From DATBAT01 sp963824805 (GTDB lineage: Bacteria > Acidobacteriota > Terriglobia > Terriglobales > Acidobacteriaceae): DNA of 64,000 bases. The stretch spans positions 13,350 to 77,349 of the forward strand of contig CAWGQZ010000059.1 of NCBI GenBank assembly GCA_963824805.1, given 5' to 3'. Made by a program: the position numbers and the translations under genes. The notes under the pieces were generated by a model. It was not told the origin of the DNA. It was given only the letters and a program-made list of their open reading frames with translations, and made no database searches. This document shows, piece after piece, positions 45,255 through 53,519 of this stretch; position 1 is the first letter of the stretch; every line of letters begins with the position of its first letter.

Positions 45255-48200
45255 AGTCGCGACGGCGCATTCCGCTCTCGACTTACCGGCTCCAATTTCA
45301 TCAGCACTTCACTTTGGAGCAGGCTACCGAACTCGTTCCCTATCTGGCCGCTTTGGGAATTAGCCATTGCTATGCATCGCCTCTCCTGAAGGCGCGGCCG
45401 GGCAGCACCCATGGGTACGACATCGTCGACCATAACTTGCTGAATCCAGAAATCGGCACCCCGGAAGCGTTCGACCGCTTCGTCGATACTCTTCATCAGC
45501 ATGGCATGGGGCTGATCCTCGACATCGTGCCCAATCACATGGGGATCATGGGCAGCGACAACGCGTGGTGGCTTGACGTGCTGGAAAACGGTGAAGCCTC
45601 CTCCTATTCCGGCTATTTTGACATCGACTGGGAACCGGTCAAGGATGAGCTCCGCCACAAGGTATTGGTCCCTGTTCTGGGCGACACCTACGGCGCCGTT
45701 CTCGAACATGCCGACCTGAAGCTTACCTTTGACAACGTCAAGGGCGAATTCAATATTTTCTATTTCAATCATCGTTTCCCGATCGATCCCAAGGAATATC
45801 CGCGAATCCTGCAAAAGTGCTCCGACAAATTCAGTCAGCTCGGAACCGATCAACCGGAACTATTGGAATTCCAAAGTCTGGTCTCCTCGTTCGGACACTT
45901 GCCCGGGCAGTTGGACGTGGCCCCGGAAAAGATCGTCGAGCGCAATCGCGACAAGGAGATTCACAAAAAGCGCCTGGCCGACCTGGTCTCCCGGTCTGCC
46001 GAAATTTCCAAATGTATTGAGGAGAGGCTGAAAACTCTGAACGGGACTGTGGGGAACGCCGCCAGCTTTGAGGAACTGCATCAGCTTATCAAGGCGCAGG
46101 CATTCCGCCTGGCGCACTGGCGAGTCGCCATCGACGACATTAACTACCGCCGATTTTTCGACATCAACGACCTGGCTGCTCTGCGCATGCAGGACCAAGC
46201 AGTCTACGACGCCACTCATCGGCTGGTGCTCGAATGGATGAACCAGGACAAAGTGGATGGAGTGCGCGTTGACCATCCTGACGGCCTCTACGATCCGGCA
46301 CAATACTTCCAGCGGCTGCAATCCAGCTTTTCCGCTTTAACTCCGTGCACAGAAGCAATCGGCTCCAAGACATGCCGCTTTCTTGCGATTGAAAAGATTC
46401 TTACCGGAGGAGAGCATCTGCCTGACTGGCCAATCAGCGGCACCAGCGGCTACGACTTCACGAATCTTGTGAACGGACTTTTCGTCGACGCCACAGCCTC
46501 CACCAAGATGGAAGCTGGTTATCGGGCCTTCATCGGCGAACAGCTGGACTTTGACACCGTGGTCTACAATTCCAAGCGAGCGATTATCCGCTACAGGCTG
46601 GCCAGCGAATACAACGTGCTCGCCAACCAGCTCACTCGCATCGCGCTGGCGCGTCGTCACACCTGCGACTTCACCCTCAATGGATTGCGGGATGCTCTCG
46701 GCGAAGTGGTAGCCAGTTTTTCCATTTATCGGACCTACGTCACGGCAGAAGGTTCCTCCCCAGAAGATCGCCAGGTGATCGAGGCCGCCGTCGCGCTGGC
46801 GAAGTGGAGAAATCCCGCCATGGATGCCAGCATTTTCAACTTCGTGCAGGACGTTCTAACCACTCGCATCGCCGAGGGTCAGAATCCTTCCTACCGCGAC
46901 GCGGTGATTGCGTTTGCCATGAAGTTCCAGCAGTTCAGCAGTCCCGTGATGGCCAAGGGCCTCGAGGATACGGCGTTCTATCGCTACAACCGTTTGATCT
47001 CGCTAAATGAAGTCGGTGGCGATCCGCATAAATTCGGCACTAACGTGGCCGAGTTTCACCGCGCCAATCAGGACCGGCTTGAGCATTGGCCGCAAACCAT
47101 GCTCGCGACTACTACACACGATACTAAGCGGTCCGAAGATGCCCGGGCCCGAATTGATGTGCTGTCTGAAGTGCCTAGTCGCTGGCGCCTGCGCCTCCGG
47201 CATTGGAAGCGGATGAACCAGGCCAAGAAGAAAATGCTTGGCGGCAAAGACGTGCCTTCGCTCAATGAGGAATATATGTTTTACCAGACGTTGCTGGGCG
47301 CGTGGCCGGAGGAAAATCCGCAAAAGGAACAATGGCAAGCGCTGCGTAAACGTGTTGAACTATTCATGCTTAAGGCGCTGCGAGAAGCCAAGGAAAATAC
47401 CAGTTGGGTGAATCCGAATAAAGAATATGAAGAAGCGGTTGCTTCTTTCGTAAAATCCGTGCTGACGCCCGGCCGCAAGAATCGGTTTTCTCGAAGACTT
47501 CCTTCCGTTCCAAAAATATGTTGCTGGCACTGCGATATGGAACAGCCTCTCCCAGACCCTGCTGAAGCTGACTGCGCCCGGCGTTCCCGACATCTATCAG
47601 GGAAGCGAACTCTGGGATCTTCGGATGGTGGATCCTGACAATCGCTCGCCGGTGAACTATGATTTGCGCCGGAAAACACTCGACGAACTGAATGCCAGAC
47701 CGCCCTCTGCGGAATTAGTACGGGAGCTGCTTGAAACTCCCGAAGACGGCCGCGTCAAGCTGTACCTGATCTTCCGGTCACTTAACTTTAGACGGCAGAA
47801 TCCATCGTTGTTCGAACAGGGCGAGTACATGCCCCTCGTCGTCGAAGGCGGAGAGTCCGAACATCTTTGTGCCTTCGCTCGAAGAAACAAAGATGGCGTA
47901 GCGATTGTTGTAGCCCCGCGACTGGTGGCAAGCATCCTCAGCGAGGAGGGCGAGTCTCCGACGGGGGCGGAGGTCTGGGGGGAAACCTCTGTCGTTCTTC
48001 CCGAAAATCTTAAGTCGAGCAACTTTGTAAATCTGCTCACTGGAGAGGCGAGCAAGATTTCCGGCCGCCTGTTGATAGCGGACGCATTGCAGGACTTTCC
48101 AGTAGCCTTGCTGACAAACATCACACCGAAAAATGGCAACAACGCTGAGACGCTAGCCGGCTTTGCGCCGTCTGACCAGTTCTTCCTCTTTTTTCAGGAC

Positions 48201-48266
48201 ATCAAGGTCAATTTTTTCGTCACTGAGAGAGGCGATTACATCGTCACTGACCTCCGGCGAGAATGA
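45251..48266 (+). CDS. treY: Malto-oligosyltrehalose synthase, interrupted by a homopolymer frameshift
   Basis: GH13 enzyme that turns the reducing end of malto-oligosaccharides into a trehalosyl unit. Clear marks: RIPLSTYRLQFHQHFTL, DIVPNHMGIMGSDNAWWLDVLENG, GVRVDHPDGLYDP, and EKILTGGEHLPDWPISGTSGYDF. After PGRKNRF the frame changes: family text LEDFLPFQKYV continues in the next frame, and removing one T from a TTTT run at 47486-47489 rejoins it. Corrected length about 1004 aa. The last 50 or so residues after DFPVALL are atypical, so a second error may hide the true stop near 48110. ATG overlaps the treZ stop. Confidence 0.93.
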
Positions 48267-48365
48267 GGCTATGTGCTCGATGGCGAATTGCCTCGCCTCT
48301 TCCTCTTTGCCTTCACTAACCAGCCTTAAAAACTCGCGGTCAATGCTGTTTAGGACCTTTTCCAC
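48153..48365 (-). CDS. Small charged helical protein (antisense to the treY 3' end)
   Basis: 70 aa: MEKVLNSIDREFLRLVSEGK start, highly charged and helix-prone with a basic VRRRKAG end. It overlaps the treY 3' end (48153-48266) on the opposite strand. That overlap would vanish if treY really stops near 48110. No family recognised; its real-looking amino-acid composition (Glu/Lys/Leu rich, no rare residues) is the only support. Confidence 0.45.
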   Translation of the reverse strand: MEKVLNSIDREFLRLVSEGKEEEARQFAIEHIASFSPEVSDDVIASLSDEKIDLDVLKKEEELVRRRKAG

Positions 48366-48576
48366 GCCAGTCTCCTGACCGCGCTAGTCTAACGCGCAAT
48401 TGGCCAAGGTTCCAGTACTTTAGCTGAGGGAAGGTGCCCGCCCTCGCCGTAATGGCTCCCGGTGTTGGAGACAGCTTTCAATTCGTGTCCAGGTGGAGCG
48501 GCTCGCCATTGTATGGCTGCTCTAGACCGCATTATGAGGTAGAAAAGTTGGCGCTCTGTTGGTAGCATTCCGTCCC

Positions 48577-49041
48577 ATGCTAAGACTTCTCTGCCTAACC
48601 ATGGCGGTGGCGGCGTTTGCCTCAGCCGCCGATCTGCCCAGCAAAAAATATCTGGACCTTGCCGCGATAAAGACCCTGGTAGCCGCAGCCGAGGCCAAGG
48701 CAAAGGAACTCAAAGTCGACGTGACCATCTGCATTGTGGACGAGAGTGGCAACCTGCTGTTTTTCCAGAAGGGAGACGCGGCGTCGCTAAACACCATCGA
48801 TTTCGCGCAAAGGAAGGCGCGTCACGCGGCCGCTTATGGAGCTCCTTCCAAGAATGGCCAGGACGCGATGCAAAGCGGTAAAACAGAGGTGTTGGCTTTC
48901 CCGAATTTCTTTCCCAATCAGGGAGGGCTCCCGATCCAGGTAGACGGCAAAACCATTGGAGGGATATCGGCCAGCGGGGCAAAATCGGAAATCGATGAAG
49001 CCGTCGCTCAAGCCGCGCTGGACGCGCTATTCAAGAAGTAA
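48577..49041 (+). CDS. Exported GlcG/HbpS-like protein (heme-binding family domain)
   Basis: 154 aa from ATG 48577, preferred over a TTG 18 bases upstream because MLRLLCLTMAVAAFASAAD is then a clean signal peptide. The mature part reads IKTLVAAAEAKAKELKVDVTICIVDESGNLL, the standard opening of the HbpS/GlcG (DUF336) fold, and GKTIGGISASGAKSEIDE near the end is the family's second landmark. Relatives bind heme or corrinoids or assist glycolate utilisation. Periplasmic. It is a single gene ending at a clear hairpin terminator. Confidence 0.87.
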   Translation: MLRLLCLTMAVAAFASAADLPSKKYLDLAAIKTLVAAAEAKAKELKVDVTICIVDESGNLLFFQKGDAASLNTIDFAQRKARHAAAYGAPSKNGQDAMQSGKTEVLAFPNFFPNQGGLPIQVDGKTIGGISASGAKSEIDEAVAQAALDALFKK

Positions 49042-49124
49042 CGCAGGATGGGCGCCATTGCACGCGCGGAGATGCTCACCGGCCTTCCCGCTTTGTTTGA
49101 ACTTCTAAACCTCTGTCACTGTCC

Positions 49125-49144
49125 GCGCGGACCAAAGTCCGCGC
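49125..49144. terminator. Hairpin terminator between the HbpS-like and rhaT-like genes
   Basis: GCGCGGAC (49125-49132) and GTCCGCGC (49137-49144) form an 8-bp GC stem with a CAAA loop. CACATTTTAATG follows on the plus side. It lies between the convergent HbpS-like (stop 49041) and RhaT-like (stop 49151) genes. Confidence 0.7.
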
Positions 49145-49150
49145 CACATT

Positions 49151-50323
49151 TTAATGATTAAGGCCGAGATAGTTTCCGTAGCCAACAATGACTGTTGATC
49201 CAACCAGCAGCAGTAGCGCGAGGGCCAGCAGTCCTCCTGCCCGGGTACCCGCGCCTTTCCATTCTTTGAGTCCAATGCCCCACAGGCTGCTGAAGATGAT
49301 GATGCTCGCCATGTGCAGAGTCCAACTGGAAAACTTGTACTGTCCCATCTGGGTCTCGCCCATACTGTAGAAGAAGAACTGGAAATACCAGGTCGTGCCC
49401 GCCAGCGCGCAAAGCAAATAATTCCGCAGCATGGGGACTTTCTTAATAGCAGGCGCCTGTAACACCGCCACGCTCGAGGGCATGTGCTCAGCCATTTCAC
49501 GGCTGGGCGCATCCAGTGCGGTCTCCAGCGCCGTGCCTCCTTCACCAACGTGGCTGGGCACGGAGGTAAAATACTGGCGGCCGGTGTGATTGCGCATGTT
49601 CAGCCATACGCACCAGACGAAATTGGTAGTGAATCCGCCGACAAGAACCACGATCAAAACCGGCAAGCCCTGCCACAGCGGATCGGTGCCGTGCTTCACC
49701 GTAATCGCCTTGATGGGGTCGCCCGCCGCCAGGCCGTAAGCGAAGCAAGCACTCATCACGCCCGACAAAATAGCAACACCAGTTCCCTTCTTGAGATCAA
49801 ATTCCTTGATTACGGCTTGTTTCTGCTCGGTCGACATGTTGCGTTCTTTGGAAATGCCGGCCAAGCCTGCAACAGCAATCCCCAGCAGACAGACCAGAAT
49901 TCCCAGCAGGATCACCCGCCCGGAAGCCGTCCCTACCACCTGGCTCATGAAGATGCCGCTGAAAATCGGTGGCATCAGGGTTCCGAAGGCGGCGCACAAT
50001 CCGAGCACCATCGCCATGCCCAGGGAAAGTCCGAGGAAGCGCATGGTGAGGCCGAAGGTCAATCCGCCAACGCCCCAGAGCAATCCGAAGAAAACGGCCC
50101 ACATCAGGCTGCTGGCAGGCGCTTCATGCAGGACGGCGAACAAATCCTTGGTGAGCAATCCGGCCAGAAACCATGGGGCGATGATCCAGCTGAAGAATCC
50201 GCCGGCAAGCCAGAAGGTTTCCCATGCCCAGCCTTTGACGCCGCGATAGGGCACATAGAAACTGCCGGAGGCAAGACCGCCCAACCAGTGGTACAGAACG
50301 CCAACTGCCGGATTTGGATTCAT
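49151..50323 (-). CDS. L-rhamnose/proton symporter family protein (RhaT-like)
   Basis: 390 aa with about ten hydrophobic segments. RhaT landmarks: GSFYVPYRGVKGWAWETFW, FFSWIIAPWFLAGLL and LTFGLTMRFLGLSLGMAM. RhaT imports L-rhamnose or related 6-deoxyhexoses with a proton. It is 28 bases downstream of an AraA/FucI-family isomerase on the same strand, so the two probably form an operon for uptake and isomerisation of one sugar. No RhaA/RhaB/RhaD is present, so rhamnose specificity is not assured; another pentose or 6-deoxy sugar is possible. Confidence 0.9.
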   Translation of the reverse strand: MNPNPAVGVLYHWLGGLASGSFYVPYRGVKGWAWETFWLAGGFFSWIIAPWFLAGLLTKDLFAVLHEAPASSLMWAVFFGLLWGVGGLTFGLTMRFLGLSLGMAMVLGLCAAFGTLMPPIFSGIFMSQVVGTASGRVILLGILVCLLGIAVAGLAGISKERNMSTEQKQAVIKEFDLKKGTGVAILSGVMSACFAYGLAAGDPIKAITVKHGTDPLWQGLPVLIVVLVGGFTTNFVWCVWLNMRNHTGRQYFTSVPSHVGEGGTALETALDAPSREMAEHMPSSVAVLQAPAIKKVPMLRNYLLCALAGTTWYFQFFFYSMGETQMGQYKFSSWTLHMASIIIFSSLWGIGLKEWKGAGTRAGGLLALALLLLVGSTVIVGYGNYLGLNH

Positions 50324-50351
50324 AATCCCTCGAAGATTACGTCGAACGACT

Positions 50352-51797
50352 CTAGCAGACTTGCACGCACTCCATAGCCAGTAGGCCCGCCAGCTTTTTG
50401 AGCTTGTCCGCGATGTGCCCTATACCAACCGCACAGTGATGTGCCGGCCCCTGGGCATTCCAATCATTTATGAAACGCCTCGCGGCGATAGAAAAGCGAT
50501 AGCGGCTGTTGGTATTGCCGATTTCAAGAATTGGGCCGGCGACGGATTCCCCCTCCGCGGCAAGCAGCTTGAGCTTTCCATCGACCGTCTGTACAACCGA
50601 GAGCAGCGTTACCGGGCCATGCTTCACCGACATCTCAACCGATAGCCCGCGACCTACCTTGCCGTGATAAACCCCCAGCGGACGGACTTTTGTCTTGCCC
50701 TCTGCGATGGCGATATGGCCCGGACCATCATGCCCCATCAGCACGATGTCGTCATTGAAGTCGACTCCGTAATATTCGGTGAACGAGCCGCCTGCACCAA
50801 AACTGTCCATGATCTTCATGGCCTGTACGTTTTTGATCTCGTATTCACCAGCCACCGGCACCCCATTTGCAGTCAGCAGGCTGGTTCCCAGGATGATGGA
50901 ACTGATGGCGTCTTCATTCTCGGGATTACCGGTGCCCTGGTAATAGTAGGCGATCGAGCCAAGTTTGCGGCTTTCAACCAGCCGATCCAGCGCTACCGAG
51001 GTCCGAGCCGCGCGATTGAGCTCTTCAGTCGAGCAATCCGGCTGGACTTCAAACTTCATTTTCAGCTGTACTACCTTCTCGGCGATGTCGGCGTCGCTGA
51101 CACTACGCCGTAAAGCGGCCAGTTCATCAACCTCTAACATCTCGATGTGCCCGCCGAAATACGCGCACTGTTGGGTGAGGTCGGAATATATGTCGAGCAT
51201 GCCACCGTAGTAATGGCCCATCACACCGAGGCGATTGTGCTCCATGATATTGGCGACCCGCGCCGCATCGACCCAGTCGCTGATTTCATTCCACGCCAAT
51301 GGATCGTCTTCAAGCGTTCCGGTGACCTGGTAGAAGGGGATGCCGCAGCGATTGAATACATTCGCAATCTCCGGCACCGGACAAGCCTGGCAGTAAGCAA
51401 GCCATTCGCCGGTCATGCGGGTGCGATCTCCCAAACGATTGAATGAGGAATAATCAATCGCCGCCGACGGAGCCAGATTCAAAATGATGACCGGAACCTT
51501 GGCACGACGGACCACCGGAAGCACCGTGGAAGACAGTGCATAGGTGCTCACATACAAGAAGATGAGATCAACATCGGCGCGCCGAAATTCGTGTCCGGCA
51601 TGGACGGCCTTTTCTGGGGTATCTATCAGGCCGAGATTGACCACCTGCACTCCCGATTTGGCCAGCTTTCCCGCAACCAGTTGCGTGTATCCCTTGAGCC
51701 GTTCCTCCAGGCCCGCGAACTGCGCCCAGTAAGCATCCAGGCCGATGCCAAAGAGTCCGATTTTCAATTCAGGGACAGACCGGGAATGGATCATCAC
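50352..51797 (-). CDS. L-arabinose/L-fucose isomerase family protein
   Basis: 481 aa. Fold of the AraA/FucI family: an N-terminal domain with LKIGLFGIGLDAYWAQFAGL, DLIFLYVSTYALSSTVLPV and LNLAPSAAIDY; a middle domain with GVMGHYYGGMLDIYSD; a C-terminal domain with DIVLMGHDGPGHIAIAE and HCAVGIGHIADKLKKLA. The catalytic Glu and metal-binding His residues of the family plausibly lie in GEYEIKN and GHDGPGH. Substrate sugar not fixed; the family also includes uncharacterised members tied to hemicellulose use. A promoter lies at 51830-51859. Co-transcribed with the RhaT-like gene and divergent from the GH39 genes. Confidence 0.88.
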   Translation of the reverse strand: MMIHSRSVPELKIGLFGIGLDAYWAQFAGLEERLKGYTQLVAGKLAKSGVQVVNLGLIDTPEKAVHAGHEFRRADVDLIFLYVSTYALSSTVLPVVRRAKVPVIILNLAPSAAIDYSSFNRLGDRTRMTGEWLAYCQACPVPEIANVFNRCGIPFYQVTGTLEDDPLAWNEISDWVDAARVANIMEHNRLGVMGHYYGGMLDIYSDLTQQCAYFGGHIEMLEVDELAALRRSVSDADIAEKVVQLKMKFEVQPDCSTEELNRAARTSVALDRLVESRKLGSIAYYYQGTGNPENEDAISSIILGTSLLTANGVPVAGEYEIKNVQAMKIMDSFGAGGSFTEYYGVDFNDDIVLMGHDGPGHIAIAEGKTKVRPLGVYHGKVGRGLSVEMSVKHGPVTLLSVVQTVDGKLKLLAAEGESVAGPILEIGNTNSRYRFSIAARRFINDWNAQGPAHHCAVGIGHIADKLKKLAGLLAMECVQVC

Positions 51798-51829
51798 GAG
51801 TGGTAAGCCTACACGAGTCGCGGGACTGA

Positions 51830-51859
51830 ACTGTAGCCGTCGACAACCTCAATTGTCAA
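51830..51859 (-). promoter_or_regulatory. Promoter of the isomerase-rhaT operon
   Basis: On the minus strand TTGACA (51859-51854), an 18-base spacer, then TACAGT (51835-51830), 33 bases before the ATG at 51797. The -35 box is embedded in CTATTGACA, and a CAATAG lies further upstream, giving half-sites like those at the TonB operator (60409-60425). Confidence 0.5.
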
Positions 51860-51878
51860 TAGCGAGTTTATTTTCCTA

Positions 51879-51907
51879 TTGAATTTAAACGTTTCGGCAG
51901 GCACAAT
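51879..51907 (+). promoter_or_regulatory. Promoter of the GH39 genes with LacI-type operator in the spacer
   Basis: TTGAAT (51879-51884), a 17-base spacer and CACAAT (51902-51907), ending 24 bases before the first GH39 ATG. The palindrome AAACGTTT (51887-51894), within TTAAACGTTTCG, sits squarely between the two boxes. LacI-family repressors bind such CG-centred palindromes, so repression of the xylosidase genes is likely. The LacI gene at 21332 is a candidate, but another distant regulator is equally possible. Confidence 0.55.
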
Positions 51908-51931
51908 GCTTCGGGCCTTCCCTTGAGCACA

Positions 51932-53454
51932 ATGACGACGAGAACGACCGCGACCGGCGTATTTCGTAACGTTCTTTTTTGGGCTGCGACCGTGGTGGTG
52001 GTCGTGCCCCGCCTGGGCCCGGGATAAGCCGGTCGAGCTCAAAATCAATTGGAACAAGATCGTCGGCACATCGAAGACCACTCCGACCCTGCAAGTGGTC
52101 GTAAACCCCATGTTGCGCCGCGGCAGCCCGATTCACGACGCAGCATTCCATTCTTTGAAAGACCTGGGCGCTGACTATGTCCGCTACGTTCCGTGGCTCC
52201 CATACCCGAAGCTGGGCGTAGCTGAACTGGAGCCCCCCGCCGACGGAAAAACATCGTGGGATTTCTCACTTATCGATCCCATGACCAGCGACTTCATGGA
52301 AGCGCAAAAGGGCCACTCCATCGTGCTGAATTTCAGCACGATTCCACAGTGGATGTGGAAGTCGGACAAATGGGACTATCCTGCCGATCCAAATGAGGTG
52401 ACTTGGGCATACGAGAAAGGCACAGAACTACGCGATCCGACTTTCAAAGAACCCGCTGAATACTTCGCGCGCATCCTGTCGTGGTATACCAAGGGTGGAT
52501 TCACCGACGAGTTCGGCAAGTGGCACCAGTCAGGGCATCACTACTCCGTGCCCTACTGGGAAGTGCTGAACGAAATTGATTACGAGCATAGCCTCACGCC
52601 CGAGCTATACACCAGGATCTACGATGCGGCCGTCACTGAGATGCGCAAAGTCTCTCCTGAAACCAAGTTTGTGGGCCTCGGAATCGCGTCAACCTGGCTC
52701 AGGCCAAGCTTTTTTGAATATTTCCTTAACCCAGCCAACCACGCGCCGGGCGTGCCTTTAGACTACATTTCGTACCATTTTTACGCCTTCCCTGAGATAG
52801 ACCAGACCCCTGAAGTACAACAATTCGTCTTCTTCGCGCAGGCAGACGGGTTCCTGAATGCGGTGCGTTACATCGAATCCATACGCAAACGCCTTTCTCC
52901 GAGGACCGGTACCATGGTGAATGAGATGGGCGCGGCATCAGCCTACGATATGGGGCAGGCGCGAGCCGGGCACGCCCTTGCCGCCCATTCCCGAGTCTTA
53001 TTGGAATCTCGCGGGCGCAACTTACGCCTACGTGTTTGGCGAGTTCGTCCGCATGGGGATCGATGTAGCCGGAGAATCGCAACTGGTGGCCTATCCCACG
53101 CAATTCCCTTCCGTGGCCATGGTCAATTGGAATACCGGCACGCCCAACCCGCGGCTGCGTATATTGCAACTGCTGCACGATAACTTCGGTCCGGGCGATC
53201 GAGTTGTCGACCGGGAAGGCGAAGAAAGTCCATTTGTCTACTCGCTACCGGTAATCACCAGGAATGATAAGAAACGTGTGCTTCTGGTGAATAAACGTGA
53301 CCGGCCATTCCAAGTGACGATTCCGGGAGCGCGGGGCGGGCAGCAAGCCTATGTAGATCAGATTACTGGTTACGGGCCGGTAGCTTCGGCCAGCTTAGAC
53401 AGCGACAGCTTAACTCTAAATGGATACTCCGTGACAGCCGTAACTTTGCCGTAG
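51932..53454 (+). CDS. GH39-like secreted beta-xylosidase-type glycosidase A, with two frameshifts
   Basis: Three reading frames make one gene. From ATG 51932 a signal peptide is encoded (VLFWAATVVVVVP then AWA-R after correction); an extra C in CCCC at 52007-52010 breaks the frame. The second frame has GRGSP-type LRRGSPIHDAAFHSL, WLPYPKLGVAELEPPA and WEVLNEIDYEH with candidate acid/base Glu. A second extra base near 52960 breaks it before SYWNLAGATYAYVFGEFVRMGIDVAG. Removing both bases gives 506 aa, matching the 505-aa intact neighbour. GH39 enzymes release xylose or related sugars from hemicellulose; substrate inferred only from family likeness. Confidence 0.85.
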
Positions 53455-53519
53455 CTCTCTTAAAGAATCATTCTTGTAAAAGTTTCGACGAATTTCTAGG
53501 GCGTTCCCAGGAGACTGAA

